Shown here piece after piece: positions 7,832 through 17,454 of a DNA stretch of 64,000 nt. Below the pieces are notes generated by a model. It did not search any database. It was not told the DNA's origin and saw only the letters and a list, made by a program, of their open reading frames with translations. Both the position numbers and the translations under genes were made by a program. The DNA comes from Corynebacterium mastitidis DSM 44356 (GTDB taxonomy: Bacteria > Actinomycetota > Actinomycetes > Mycobacteriales > Mycobacteriaceae), in assembly GCF_000375365.1 (NCBI RefSeq), contig NZ_AQXB01000001.1:124001-188000 (forward strand), written 5' to 3'. Each line of letters opens with the position of its first letter. Within the stretch, counting starts at the first letter, position 1.

Positions 7832-8852
7832 CGTGCGTGTAGATCTGCGTGGTCTGCATCGAGGAGTGACCAAGCAGCTCCTGCACCTCGCGCAGGTCCG
7901 CCCCGCCCTCCAGCAGGTGGGTGGCCGCGCTATGGCGCAGGCCGTGGGGGCTCAGGCCCTCCGCCTCGATCCCGCGCGCCGCCACCTCCACGATGCGGCG
8001 CACCTGGCGGGGGTTGATCCTGCCGCCCCGGCTGCCCAGAAAGACCGCGTCCCGGCCGCTCCCGGCCTGGGTGGGGGCCGCCTTGCGCACCAGCTCCGGG
8101 CGCCCCTCCCCCAGCCACCTCGCCAGGGCCTCCCTGGCGGGCTGGCCGAAGGGGGCCACGCGCTCCTTGTTCCCCTTGCCCACCACGCGCACGGTGCAGC
8201 CGCGCATGTCCAGGCGGCCAAGGTCCAGGCCGCACAGCTCGGAGACGCGGATGCCCGTGGCGTAGAGCAGCTCCACCATCGCCCTGTTGCGCAGGGCCTC
8301 CGGGGTCCGCTCCTCCCCCACGGGCCCGCCGCCCACGGCCCTGCCCGCGCTCGTCCCCGCGCCCGCGCTCGCTCCCGCGCCGTGCGGCTCCGCAGGCGCA
8401 CCGCCCACCCCCAGCGGCGCCGGGGAGGCGGCCCCCACGGCCTCGGCACGCTCGGGGGCGGGGGCGTCATGCCCCGGCCCCTCGATGAGGGCCCGCGCCT
8501 GCTCCTGGCTGAGCACCTTGGGCAGGGCGCGATGAATCTTGGGGGTCTTTAACCGCACCGACACGTCCACGCTCAGGTGCCCCTGGTCAAAGGCCCACCG
8601 GCAAAACGCCCGCGCGGCGGCGGTGCGCCGGGCGATGGTGGACCTGCTCAGCCCCCTTTCCACCGCGGCCCCCAGCCACATGCGGAGGCTATTGAGGTTC
8701 AGCTCCGCGAACACGGGAACGTGCTCCGCAAGGTCCGCAAGGTCGGTGCGGTAGGCCCGGATCGTGGCTTCCGCGCGCCCCAACACGAAGTGTTGATAGT
8801 CCGCGAAATCCTCTACCGCCTCACCGACCTGCGTCGCTGCCGCCTCGCTCAT
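7779..8852 (-). CDS. xerC: Tyrosine recombinase XerC
   Basis: XerC, with XerD, resolves chromosome dimers at dif. The 357-residue protein keeps all catalytic residues: R202, K226, H303, R306, H329 and nucleophile Y338 (IYTHV). The N-terminal core-binding domain covers about 15-105. Residues 126-183 are an Ala/Gly/Pro-rich insertion between the interdomain linker and the RNRAMVELLYATG helix, explaining why the protein is about 55 residues longer than usual. The ATG at 8852 follows dprA by 11 nt and has AGGG upstream; TAACAT 8 nt before it might also act as a -10 box. Confidence 0.93.
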   Translation of the reverse strand: MSEAAATQVGEAVEDFADYQHFVLGRAEATIRAYRTDLADLAEHVPVFAELNLNSLRMWLGAAVERGLSRSTIARRTAAARAFCRWAFDQGHLSVDVSVRLKTPKIHRALPKVLSQEQARALIEGPGHDAPAPERAEAVGAASPAPLGVGGAPAEPHGAGASAGAGTSAGRAVGGGPVGEERTPEALRNRAMVELLYATGIRVSELCGLDLGRLDMRGCTVRVVGKGNKERVAPFGQPAREALARWLGEGRPELVRKAAPTQAGSGRDAVFLGSRGGRINPRQVRRIVEVAARGIEAEGLSPHGLRHSAATHLLEGGADLREVQELLGHSSMQTTQIYTHVSASRLRKVYEQAHPRA

Positions 8853-8863
8853 GGTGCCCTATG

Positions 8864-10057
8864 TTATTCCCCCTTCGCGCCTCCTTCCACACGAAGCCAT
8901 TGGTCTCCTTCCAGGCTGACCAGGTTTTTTGCGGCGAGTTCCACCAGCAGGTGCACCGTTAGCGGAACCGAGAAACCGGCGCCGCGAGCAATGGTCTGAG
9001 TGTCCACCGCGCCCGCAACCGGAAGGGCGTCGAACACCCGCAGCTCGTTTCTGCTCAACCCCTGTATGGCGTCCGGCGCGTAACACAGCTCGTACTGCTC
9101 GGTCACGTCCAGCGCCCCGACGGCGCCGAGCAGACCCCGGACGTCGTCCGGGCCCGTGACCAACTGCGCCCGGCCCTCCTTGATCCGCTGATGACATCCG
9201 AGGGACCCCGCCCCGGTGATCGGCCCCGGCACCGCCATGGCGATCCTGCCCAGCCCCTCCGCCCAGCTCAGGGTGTTCAGCGCCCCGGAGCGCCAGGCGG
9301 CCTCCATCACCACCGTGCCCCGCGTAAGAGCCGCCACCAGGCGGTTGCGGGTGAGAAAGCGATGCCGCTGCGGGGTGACCTCCGGCGGGTACTCCGTGAC
9401 CACCGCCCCCTGCCGCGCCACGGCGTCAAAGAGCCGCGCGTGCCGCGCCGGATAGGCGCGGTCGATCCCGCAGGCGGAGACCACCACGGTGGTACCGCCC
9501 GCCTCCAGCGCCGCGCGGTGGGCCTCCGCGTCGATCCCCAGCGCGCCGCCCGAGACGATCGCCCACTGGTGCTGCACCAGGCCCCGCACGAGGCACGCGG
9601 TGGCCTCCGCCCCGTAACGGGACTGCGCCCTGGTTCCCACCACGGCCACGGCCTGCGCGCACAGGTGCCGCAGGTTCCCGCCGCGCACCCACAGGGCGTG
9701 CGGGGGCACGGCGTCCGCCTGGTAGGTGCGCGCGTGCGGGCTCATGCCGCTGCGGGCAAAGCCGAAGGCGTGTTCCAACTGCTCGGCGGGCCATTCCTCG
9801 TGCCCCGGGTAGATCAGCCTCGCCCCGTGCTCGCGGGCGATCTCCAGGTCTCGCCGGGGCCTGTCCCAGTCGTAGCGCGTGGCGGTCTGCCCAAGAAGAT
9901 CGCCCAGCCACCGCTTGCGGCCCCGGATGGCCTCCGCGATCTCCGGGGCCTCCCTCCCCCGTTCCAAGAACTCGGACAGCGCCCGCGAGGGGCCCTCCAC
10001 CACGCGGGAAAGATAGGCAAAGGCCAGCTCCTCCCGGCTCCATTCCCCGTCACTCAT
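8864..10057 (-). CDS. dprA: DNA-processing protein DprA
   Basis: DprA binds single-stranded DNA and loads RecA during uptake or repair. The 397-residue protein carries the Rossmann-like motifs AVVGTRAQSRYG, SGGALGIDAEAHRAAL, CGIDRAYPARHARLF, RFLTRNRLVAAL and EAAWRSGALNT in the family order. The C-terminal 70 residues form the DprA winged helix (SRNELRVFDALP onward). ATG at 10057 follows GGAGG and its ATGA overlaps the comM stop. A downstream partner of comM and yraN, it is part of the usual actinobacterial cluster; natural competence is not implied. Confidence 0.94.
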   Translation of the reverse strand: MSDGEWSREELAFAYLSRVVEGPSRALSEFLERGREAPEIAEAIRGRKRWLGDLLGQTATRYDWDRPRRDLEIAREHGARLIYPGHEEWPAEQLEHAFGFARSGMSPHARTYQADAVPPHALWVRGGNLRHLCAQAVAVVGTRAQSRYGAEATACLVRGLVQHQWAIVSGGALGIDAEAHRAALEAGGTTVVVSACGIDRAYPARHARLFDAVARQGAVVTEYPPEVTPQRHRFLTRNRLVAALTRGTVVMEAAWRSGALNTLSWAEGLGRIAMAVPGPITGAGSLGCHQRIKEGRAQLVTGPDDVRGLLGAVGALDVTEQYELCYAPDAIQGLSRNELRVFDALPVAGAVDTQTIARGAGFSVPLTVHLLVELAAKNLVSLEGDQWLRVEGGAKGE

Positions 10058-11604
10058 GGTTCCTCCCATCCCGCCGCGCCCAGCTCTAAGGCCCCGGCGA
10101 TCTCTCCCATGCCCGGGCGCTTTCTTCCCTCCAGGTCCGCGAGCGTCCAGGCGATCCTGAGTAGTCGATCCGCCCCGCGCTGGCTCGCCTCTCCCCGCGC
10201 GAGGTACGCCTCGATCAGGGCCATCGCCTCGTCCGACGCGGGGAACTCCTTGCGCAGCAGCGGCCCTGGTATATCCGCGTTGCGCGGAGGTGCTAACCCC
10301 TCCTTGTGCCACCGGTACCGCGCCCTGTCCCGGGCCTGCGCCACCGCCTCCGCGAGCTCGGCGCTGGCGGGGGCGAAGCCGGTGCGCAGCCGCGCGCCCG
10401 CAGCGTGGGTGCGCGCCACGATGTCGATGCGGTCGCGCAGCGGGCCGGAGATGTTGCTCAGGTAGGCGGCCCGCTCGCGGGCCCCGCACCGGCACAGGCT
10501 GGGCTCGCTGGCCGCACACCGGCAGGGGTTGGCGGCCAGCACGAGCTGGAACCGCGCCGGAAACACGTAGGAGCGGTGGGAGCGCACCAGCCTCACCCGC
10601 CCCTCGTCCAAGGGGGTGCGCAGCCCGTCCAGCACGCTCGCCGGGATCTCCGAGGCCTCGTCGAGGAAGAGCAGCCCGTGGTGGGCCAGGCTCACGGCGC
10701 CGGGGCGGGGAATTCCGCTGCCGCCGCCGAGCAGCCCGGCGGCGGTCACGCTGTGGTGGGGCGCGACGAAGGGCGCCCGGCGCACCGGGCCGCGAAAGGA
10801 GTCCGCGGCCACGGAGTGCACCGCCGTGGCCTCCATCGTCTGCTCCCGCGTCAGCGGGGGCAGGATCGTGGGCATGCGCGCGGCGATCATGGACTTGCCC
10901 GAGCCCGGCGGCCCCAGGAGCATGAGGTGGTGCCCGCCGGCGGCCGCGACCTGCGCCGCGCGCACCGCCCGGCGCTGCCCGGCGATGTCCGCGAAGTCCC
11001 CCGGTGCGGGTTCCTCGCCGCCCGGCTCGTCCGGCTCCGGGCCCCGCAGCGCGGCCTCTCCCGCCAGCCACCGCGCGGCGTCCCCCAGGGTCGGCGCGAT
11101 CAGCACCGTAAGCCGGGAGGCCAGCGCGGCCTCGCGGGCGTTGCCCGGGGGCACCACCGCGTGCGTCATTCCCCGGCGGCGCGCGCACAGCAGGGCCGGA
11201 AGCAGTCCGCGAACCGGGCGCAGCGAGCCGTCGAGCGCCACCTCGCCTAGCAGCAGCGTGGACCCCAGCGCCGTGCGCGCGTGCCGGGCGCGGTCGCCCT
11301 CCCAGGCCGCGCCGAGGATCGCGGCGGTAATCGCCAGGTCAAAGTGTCCGCCGGACTTGGGCAGGCAGGCCGGGGAGAGCGAGACCACGATCTTTGTGCG
11401 GGGCCATCCCAGGCCGCTGTTGGTCACGGCCGTGCGGATGCGCTCCCGCGATTCGCGCACGGAGGCGTCTCCGAGGCCCACCACACGCATGCCCGGCAGC
11501 CCCGGCCCGATGTTGGCCTCCACCCGCACGGGATGCGCCCGCACCCCGTGCAGCGCCACGGTGTGGGCCACCCCCAGGCGGGCGCCGTGCTCCTCAGCAG
11601 GCAC
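10054..11604 (-). CDS. comM: YifB/ComM-family Mg-chelatase-like AAA+ ATPase
   Basis: ComM-type proteins are hexameric helicases that aid branch migration when incoming DNA recombines. This 516-residue protein has the N-terminal ChlI-like domain (VRVEANIGPGLPGMRVVGL), Walker A GPPGSGKS, Walker B LLFLDEASEI and a C-terminal helical domain. The family normally starts just before the first conserved strand, so GTG at 11604, with GAGGGG about 10 nt upstream, was chosen over an ATG at 11646 that would lie deep in yraN. The start overlaps yraN by 11 nt and the stop overlaps dprA. Confidence 0.93.
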   Translation of the reverse strand: MPAEEHGARLGVAHTVALHGVRAHPVRVEANIGPGLPGMRVVGLGDASVRESRERIRTAVTNSGLGWPRTKIVVSLSPACLPKSGGHFDLAITAAILGAAWEGDRARHARTALGSTLLLGEVALDGSLRPVRGLLPALLCARRRGMTHAVVPPGNAREAALASRLTVLIAPTLGDAARWLAGEAALRGPEPDEPGGEEPAPGDFADIAGQRRAVRAAQVAAAGGHHLMLLGPPGSGKSMIAARMPTILPPLTREQTMEATAVHSVAADSFRGPVRRAPFVAPHHSVTAAGLLGGGSGIPRPGAVSLAHHGLLFLDEASEIPASVLDGLRTPLDEGRVRLVRSHRSYVFPARFQLVLAANPCRCAASEPSLCRCGARERAAYLSNISGPLRDRIDIVARTHAAGARLRTGFAPASAELAEAVAQARDRARYRWHKEGLAPPRNADIPGPLLRKEFPASDEAMALIEAYLARGEASQRGADRLLRIAWTLADLEGRKRPGMGEIAGALELGAAGWEEP

Positions 11605-11995
11605 CCTGATCCACCCCCTCGTAGCGCTCCACATCGAACAGGACATGCTCCCTGCCCTCCCGGCGCTCGCGCCCCACCACCGTCAGCGCCAGGACGTCGA
11701 GACGCACCGGGGAGTACGGCCTTCCCCGCAGCCAGCGGGCCGCCGCCCTGCGCATGCGGGCCACCTTGCGCGCATCCACGGCCTCCGCCGCGCCACAGCC
11801 CCGCCCGCTGCGCGTCTTGACCTCCACGAACACGAGGGTGCCGGTGGGCTCGCGCACGATGAGGTCGATCTCGTCGCGCCCGCAGCGCGCGTTCATCCCC
11901 ACCAGCCGGGCACCCCGGTCCCGGTAGTAGGCGGCCGCGAAGGCCTCTCCCTGGCGGCCCAGCTCCATCCCCGATGTCATCGTCCCCTGAGTCAT
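11594..11995 (-). CDS. YraN/UPF0102 family endonuclease-like protein
   Basis: A small protein of up to 133 residues with the restriction-endonuclease fold of UPF0102: GRQGEAFAAAYYRDRG, then the acidic and lysine positions in RDEIDLI and FVEVKTR, which match the D-ExK nuclease triad. Its cellular role is unknown; it is widely linked to rnhB and comM. Three in-frame ATGs (11995, 11980, 11968) compete; the last starts MELGRQGE, the commonest family start, while the second has AGGGG 4 nt upstream. Translationally coupled to comM. Confidence 0.88.
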   Translation of the reverse strand: MTQGTMTSGMELGRQGEAFAAAYYRDRGARLVGMNARCGRDEIDLIVREPTGTLVFVEVKTRSGRGCGAAEAVDARKVARMRRAAARWLRGRPYSPVRLDVLALTVVGRERREGREHVLFDVERYEGVDQGAC

Positions 11996-12040
11996 GCCCC
12001 TTATCGTGCCCGCTCAGGCAGCGGGGCCGCGACGCGCGCA

Positions 12041-12082
12041 CGGCCGGGGTGTGGATAACCCCCGCTATCCACACCCCGGCCG
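12041..12082. other. 17-bp perfect hairpin with two DnaA-box-like sites
   Basis: The arms at 12041-12057 and 12066-12082 pair without mismatch around an 8-nt loop. The left arm runs into TGTGGATAA (12050-12058), the exact reverse complement of the DnaA box; the right arm contains CTATCCACA, one mismatch from it. It lies between the DUF2469 gene and yraN. There is no T run, so it is not a typical terminator although it may stop or stabilise the upstream transcript. Confidence 0.65.
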
Positions 12083-12110
12083 CATCGGGCTTGCCACGGG
12101 GCTAGCCCCG

Positions 12111-12416
12111 TTACTCCGGCATGATGAGGTCCGGCTTGTCCAGCTCCTCGATGTTGACGTCCTTGAACGTAATCACCCGCACGTAGCGCACGAAGCGCGC
12201 GGGCCGGTACATGTCCCACACCCAGGCGTCGGACATGCGCACCTCGTAATACACGTCGGCCCCGCTGCCGTGCGGGATCAGCTCCACCGCGTTGGCCAGG
12301 TAAAAGCGCCGTTCCGTTTCCACCACGTAGGAGAACTGGCTTACCACGTCGCGGTACTCGCGGTAGAGGGACAGCTCCGCCTCGGCCTCGTAGTTCTCGA
12401 GCTCTTCGGCACTCAT
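12111..12416 (-). CDS. DUF2469 family protein
   Basis: A 101-residue acidic actinobacterial protein of unknown function. The sequence from [20 protein letters not shown] through [14 protein letters not shown] and [13 protein letters not shown] is highly conserved in the family, including at the rnhB locus of mycobacteria. ATG at 12416 was chosen because the family begins MSAE and because its ATGA overlaps the rnhB stop; AAGG lies upstream. No membrane segment or catalytic motif is apparent. Confidence 0.9.
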   Translation of the reverse strand: MSAEELENYEAEAELSLYREYRDVVSQFSYVVETERRFYLANAVELIPHGSGADVYYEVRMSDAWVWDMYRPARFVRYVRVITFKDVNIEELDKPDLIMPE

Positions 12417-13105
12417 CGCCCTGCCCTTCCTTTCCTCGTTCGTCCACCGGGATCGCCGGGTGTTCCCCCGCTCGCGGCCCACTGCCGGTGGGCGGCGATC
12501 ACATTGGAGTAAGTGTATCTATGCTCCGGGCTCGCGCCGTGACGGCGCACCGCATCCATGTGGGCCTTTGTCCCGTAGCCCTTGTGCCCGGCAAAGCCGT
12601 ACTCCGGGTGCCTCTCGCCCAGCTCCACCATCATGCGATCGCGCGTGACCTTGGCCAGCACGCTGGCCGCCGCGATGCAGCGGGCGGCGGCGTCCCCGCC
12701 GATGATCGGCAGGTGCGGCTGGCGCAGGCCGGGGACGCGCACGGCGTCGCTGAGCACGTATCCGGGGGCGTGATCCAGGGCCACCACGGCCCGGCGCATG
12801 CCGGACACATTGGCCCGCTGAATCCCCTCGGCGTCGATCTCCCGGGCGCCGACCACCACCACGGACCACGCCAGGGCGTGCCGCTTAATCAGCGGGAACA
12901 GCCGCTCGCGCGCGGCGGGGGTGAGCTTCTTGGAATCCGTGAGGCGATCCAGGTCCGCGATGGTGCCCTCCGGGAGCACGCATGCGCCAATGGTCAGCGG
13001 CCCGGCGCAGGCGCCGCGCCCGGCCTCGTCCACCCCGGCCACCGGGCCCAGGCCCGCCCGCGCGAGCGCCACCTCGAGGGTGCGCAACTGCGTCAGCCGA
13101 CGCAT
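12413..13105 (-). CDS. rnhB: Ribonuclease HII
   Basis: RNase HII removes ribonucleotides and RNA primers from DNA. The 230-residue protein shows [14 protein letters not shown] with catalytic D26 and E27, DSKKL, and [13 protein letters not shown] followed by [10 protein letters not shown]. The extra 20 or so residues at the C-terminus are Gly/Arg-rich. It starts 3 nt after the lepB stop and overlaps the DUF2469 gene by 4 bp, so lepB-rnhB-DUF2469 are likely co-transcribed. Confidence 0.95.
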   Translation of the reverse strand: MRRLTQLRTLEVALARAGLGPVAGVDEAGRGACAGPLTIGACVLPEGTIADLDRLTDSKKLTPAARERLFPLIKRHALAWSVVVVGAREIDAEGIQRANVSGMRRAVVALDHAPGYVLSDAVRVPGLRQPHLPIIGGDAAARCIAAASVLAKVTRDRMMVELGERHPEYGFAGHKGYGTKAHMDAVRRHGASPEHRYTYSNVIAAHRQWAASGGTPGDPGGRTRKGRAGR

Positions 13106-13108
13106 GGG

Positions 13109-13909
13109 CTAGGCGGCGGGGTCCTGCACGTCCAGGGAATCCACCAGGCCGATGCGGTCGAGCGGCCAGATGCGCGCCACCGTCTTGCCCCGGATGTTCT
13201 CCACGGGGATGGTGCCCTGGTACTGGTCGCCCATGTGCGCGCGGGAGTCGCCGGAGTTGGTGCGGTTATCCCCCATCACCCACACGTTGCCCTCCGGCAC
13301 AGTCACCGGGCCGAAGTACTCGCCGCCGCAGGCCTCGGAGCCATCCTCCTGACTCACAGGAATCTGCGGCGGGTCGAGCACAAAGGACTGATCGGTGGGC
13401 TTGCCGTCCACCATCACGGCCGGGTCGCCCTCCTGGCAGGAGACGGTCTGCCCCCCGGTGGCGATCACGCGCTTGACCAGGTTGTTCTCGTTCGGGGCCA
13501 CCAGGCCCACGTAGGAACCCAGCTCCTGCATTCCGCGCAGCACCGGGTTCTCGGAGCGCGGGGACACAAACGCCCCGTTCCACGAGGGCGGCCCGGCAAA
13601 GACCACCACGTCGCCCGGCTCCGGGTCGGAGAAGTAGTAGGAGACCTTCTCCACCGCGATGCGGTCCCCCGTGCAGCCCGTGCACCCGTGCAGGGTGGGC
13701 TCCATCGAGCCGCTGGGGATCATGTACACGCGCCCGATGAAGGTCTGGAACACAAAGACGATGAGGAAGGTCACGCCGATGATCAGCGGGATCTCCAGGT
13801 ACCAGGGCAGTTCCTTCTTGCCCTTCTTCTCTTTCTGCGCGGCAGCGGCGGGGGTATCGGCAGAGCCGGAGCCGTCGGGATTGAGGGAGGCGTTCGCGGA
13901 ATCAGTCAC
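13109..13909 (-). CDS. lepB: Signal peptidase I
   Basis: Membrane serine-lysine protease that cleaves signal peptides of exported proteins. From GTG at 13909 it has 266 residues: a charged cytoplasmic tail, one membrane helix (about 37-58), then IPSGSMEPTL with nucleophile S68 and VKRVIATGG with base K146, and GDNRTNSGDSRAHMG near the end. The GTG was preferred over an in-frame ATG at 13972 because a TAGAGT box lies 8 nt before it and the extra residues look noncoding. The protein also has a Cys pair after the active Ser (HGCTGCTGD). Confidence 0.93.
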   Translation of the reverse strand: MTDSANASLNPDGSGSADTPAAAAQKEKKGKKELPWYLEIPLIIGVTFLIVFVFQTFIGRVYMIPSGSMEPTLHGCTGCTGDRIAVEKVSYYFSDPEPGDVVVFAGPPSWNGAFVSPRSENPVLRGMQELGSYVGLVAPNENNLVKRVIATGGQTVSCQEGDPAVMVDGKPTDQSFVLDPPQIPVSQEDGSEACGGEYFGPVTVPEGNVWVMGDNRTNSGDSRAHMGDQYQGTIPVENIRGKTVARIWPLDRIGLVDSLDVQDPAA

Positions 13910-13917
13910 GGCACCTG

Positions 13918-13923
13918 ACTCTA
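13918..13923 (-). promoter_or_regulatory. lepB: -10 box for a near-leaderless lepB transcript
   Basis: TAGAGT on the minus strand fits TANANT and ends 8 nt before the GTG at 13909. No ribosome site is visible before this GTG, which supports a leaderless or nearly leaderless mRNA. Confidence 0.45.
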
Positions 13924-14094
13924 GCAGCCGCGCGGGGCGGCCCACGGCGCGACGCCCGCTGTCGCCGGGCATATTCCGCGTCCCCCGCGCGGGGCGGCCC
14001 TTCCCCCGGTCCCCCGCACCGGCCCCGGAACGCCACGACGCCCCCGCCCGCCCGAGCAGTCACGGGCAAACGGGGGCGCCGAAAGCGGCAGCGA

Positions 14095-14436
14095 CTAGCG
14101 GCGCTCCTTGATGCGGGCGGCCTTACCGCGCAGGTTGCGCAGGTAGTACAGCTTGGCGCGACGCACGCGACCGCGGCGGGTGACCTCGATGGAGGCGATG
14201 TTCGGGGAGTGCACCGGGAAGGTACGCTCCACGCCGATGCCGAAGGACACCTTGCGCACGGTGAAGGTTTCGCGGATGCCGGAACCCTGGCGGCGGATCA
14301 CCACGCCGGTGAACAGCTGGGTGCGCTCGTTGGAGCCCTCGATCACCTTGACGTTGACGCCGAGGGTATCGCCGGGGCGGAAATCCGGGATGTCGTTACG
14401 CAGCTGGGCTGCATCAACCTTGTCGAGAATGTTCAT
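14095..14436 (-). CDS. rplS: 50S ribosomal protein L19
   Basis: L19 lies at the 30S-50S interface. The 113-residue protein starts [19 protein letters not shown] and ends with the conserved [25 protein letters not shown] is the family core. ATG at 14436 with AAGGA about 10 nt upstream agrees with other L19 starts; the frame stays open upstream to 14553 without homology. It is monocistronic here, between lepB and the divergent thiamine operon. Confidence 0.97.
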   Translation of the reverse strand: MNILDKVDAAQLRNDIPDFRPGDTLGVNVKVIEGSNERTQLFTGVVIRRQGSGIRETFTVRKVSFGIGVERTFPVHSPNIASIEVTRRGRVRRAKLYYLRNLRGKAARIKERR

Positions 14437-14627
14437 CAGAAACAATCCTTCTTCTTCGGGACAGAGGACCCTGGCGGCTCTTCCCACTGCTGGGCGCTCG
14501 GCCGGTTCATCATCCGTGACATATTCGTGCCGCGTGCTCGCGGGAGCAGGCAACTAGAGCATTGTTCCACGCGCGGGAGGGAACGCAAAATCGCCGGCGG
14601 TGCCGCTCCCTCCGCGCGCTGCCGCGC

Positions 14628-14633
14628 TACACT
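14628..14633 (+). promoter_or_regulatory. Putative -10 box of the thiamine operon
   Basis: TACACT fits TANANT and lies 10 nt before the conserved riboswitch begins, leaving the aptamer as the first folded part of the transcript. No clear -35 hexamer precedes it. Confidence 0.5.
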
Positions 14634-14642
14634 GGGGCGCAC

Positions 14643-14730
14643 CCTCACGGGAGCCCGGGGAACGCGGGCTGAGAACGCGCATACGCCGCGCGGACCGTCG
14701 AACCTGCCCGGGTCATACCGGCGAAGGAAG
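14643..14730 (+). ncRNA. TPP riboswitch (THI element)
   Basis: The conserved parts of the thiamine pyrophosphate aptamer appear in order: GGGAGCCCGGGGAACGCGGG leading to CTGAGA at 14669-14674 (pyrimidine sensor), a variable hairpin, GAACCTG at 14700-14706, and TCATACCGGCGAAGGAA as the pyrophosphate sensor helix. The AAGGAG ribosome site of thiE starts 2 nt after the aptamer, and no terminator hairpin lies between them, which suggests control by hiding the ribosome site. Confidence 0.93.
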
Positions 14731-14741
14731 CAAGGAGAACC

Positions 14742-15371
14742 ATGCTCGATCTGCGTTGTTACCTGGTCACCGGCCCCGGGAACGCCCCCGAGGTCGCGGC
14801 GGCCGCCGCGCGCGGCGGGGCGGGGATCGTCCAGGTGCGCAGCAAGCCCATCGGCACCCGCGCGCTGCTTAGCCTGGCCACCGAGGTGGCCCGGGCCGTG
14901 GCGCGGGCCAACCCCGCCACCAGGGTGCTCATCGACGACCGCGCGGACGTGGCCACCGCCCTCATGCGGCGCGGCGAGCACGTCCACGGGGTTCACCTGG
15001 GCCAGGAGGATCTGCCGCCGCGCGACGCCCGCCGCCTGCTCGGCCCGGGGGCGATCATCGGCCTGACCACGGGCACCCTCGACCTGGTGCGGCGGGCCAA
15101 CAAGGAGGCGGACGTGATCGACTACGTCGGCGCGGGCCCCTTCCGCCCCACCCCCACCAAGGACTCCGGGCGCCCGCCGCTGGGCGTTGCGGGCTACCCG
15201 GCGCTGGTGCGGGCCTCGCGGGTGCCGGTGGTGGCCATCGGGGATGTCACCGCCGCGGACGCCCCCGCGCTGGCCGCCACGGGGGTGGCCGGGGTGGCGC
15301 TGAGCCGGGCGCTCATGGGTGCGGCGGACCCCGAGGCCACGGCGCGCGCGATCGTGGGGGCCTTCGCATGA
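14742..15371 (+). CDS. thiE: Thiamine-phosphate synthase
   Basis: ThiE joins HMP-pyrophosphate and thiazole phosphate to thiamine phosphate. The 209-residue TIM barrel shows IVQVRSK (residues 29-35), LIDDRADVA, VHLGQEDLPP, IIGLTTG, GAGPFRPTPTKDS and VVAIGDVT. The usual GGI after VVAI is replaced by GDV, a mild deviation. ATG at 14742 has AAGGAG 4 nt upstream, directly behind the riboswitch. First gene of thiE-thiO-thiS-thiG-thiF; its stop overlaps thiO by 4 bp (ATGA). Confidence 0.94.
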   Translation: MLDLRCYLVTGPGNAPEVAAAAARGGAGIVQVRSKPIGTRALLSLATEVARAVARANPATRVLIDDRADVATALMRRGEHVHGVHLGQEDLPPRDARRLLGPGAIIGLTTGTLDLVRRANKEADVIDYVGAGPFRPTPTKDSGRPPLGVAGYPALVRASRVPVVAIGDVTAADAPALAATGVAGVALSRALMGAADPEATARAIVGAFA

Positions 15372-16459
15372 CTCTCGGGGTGGTCGTGGTGGGCGCCGGG
15401 CTCGTGGGACTGTGCACCGCCTTCGAGATCACGGAGATCTCGGAGGGCACGATGCCCGTCTCGGTGATCGACCCCGCCCCCGTCGGCGGGGCCACCCGGC
15501 ACGCGGGCGGGATGCTCGCCCCGGTGGCGGAGGTGCAGTACCGCCAGGAGGCCCTGTACCCGCTCATGGCGGAATCCGCCCGCCTCTACCCCGACCTGGT
15601 GCGCCGGGTGGCCCGGGCCACGGACCTGCCCACCGGCTACCGCGACGAGGGCACGCTGGTGGTGGCCGCCGACCGGGCGGACGCCCACCACCTGCGCGAC
15701 CTCACCGACTACCAGGAGGCCCACGGGTTCCGCGCGGAGCGGCTCACGGTGCGGCAGGCCCGCAGGCTGGAGCCCGCGCTCTCCCCGCTGCTGGCGGGGG
15801 CGGTGTCCATCCCCGGGGACACCCAGGTGGCCCCGCGGGTGTTCGCGGCGGCGCTCATCGACGCCCTCAAGCGGCGCGGCGTGAACTTCATCCCCACCAG
15901 CGTCACCGGCATCGAGGACGGCTGCCTGCGCACCGGCATCGGGGACCTGTGCACCATCGACGGCCAGGTGGTGCTCGCGGCGGGGCTGGGGGCGTCCGCG
16001 CTGCACCCCGGCCTGCGGCTGCGCCCCGTGTACGGGGACATCCTCCTTACCCGCTGCCCCGGCGTGCTGGACCGGGTGGTGCGCGGCTTCGTGGAGGATC
16101 GGCCCATCTACCTGATACCGCGCGGCGAGACGCTGGCCATCGGCGCCACCTCCCGGGAGGACCGACGCCCGGACATGCCCCTAAGCTCCGTGCGCGACCT
16201 GGTGCGCGACGCCTGCCGGGTGGTGCCCGCCGTGGAGGAGGCCGGGCTGCTGGAGTGGGGCACCGGGGCGCGCCCGGGCACCCCGGACGACCTGCCCTAC
16301 CTGGGACGCGTGGGCCCCGGCCTGGTGGTCTCCACCGGGTACTTCCGCCACGGCATCCTGCTGGCCGCCCTGGCCGGGCGCGCGGGCGCGCGGCTCGCCC
16401 TGGGCGAGGACCCCGGCCTGGACCTCTCCGCCTGCGATCCCCAACGTCACAAGGAGTAA
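15368..16459 (+). CDS. thiO: Glycine oxidase ThiO
   Basis: FAD-dependent amine oxidase that makes dehydroglycine for the thiazole ring. The 363-residue protein begins with the dinucleotide motif VVVVGAGLVGL (GxGxxG at 9-14) and contains GGATRHAGGMLAPVAE near 40-55, a typical DAO-fold flavin contact, and STGYFRHGILLA near the C-terminus, typical of ThiO. Position in the thi operon between thiE and thiS settles the function over other DAO-family oxidases. ATG overlaps the thiE stop. Confidence 0.92.
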   Translation: MTLGVVVVGAGLVGLCTAFEITEISEGTMPVSVIDPAPVGGATRHAGGMLAPVAEVQYRQEALYPLMAESARLYPDLVRRVARATDLPTGYRDEGTLVVAADRADAHHLRDLTDYQEAHGFRAERLTVRQARRLEPALSPLLAGAVSIPGDTQVAPRVFAAALIDALKRRGVNFIPTSVTGIEDGCLRTGIGDLCTIDGQVVLAAGLGASALHPGLRLRPVYGDILLTRCPGVLDRVVRGFVEDRPIYLIPRGETLAIGATSREDRRPDMPLSSVRDLVRDACRVVPAVEEAGLLEWGTGARPGTPDDLPYLGRVGPGLVVSTGYFRHGILLAALAGRAGARLALGEDPGLDLSACDPQRHKE

Positions 16460-16465
16460 TAGAGC

Positions 16466-17450
<985 letters not shown>

Positions 17451-17454
17451 GCCC

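Larger units (their letters stand above)
14437..14741. other. Divergent regulatory region rplS / thi operon
   Basis: This 305-nt stretch has no gene. Its right part holds the thi -10 box (14628-14633) and the TPP riboswitch (about 14643-14730). Its left part must contain the rplS promoter on the minus strand, but no convincing hexamer pair could be fixed there. Confidence 0.6.

Noticed and set aside
8303..8477. GC-rich low-complexity DNA as a possible repeat or recombination site
   Set aside because: It is in frame within xerC and encodes the Ala/Gly/Pro insertion; no unit repeats exactly.
10058..11188. Upstream extension of the dprA reading frame to give a 774-residue protein
   Set aside because: The extension lies inside comM in another frame, is Arg/Gly/Ala-rich, and the normal dprA start at 10057 has GGAGG and an ATGA overlap with comM.
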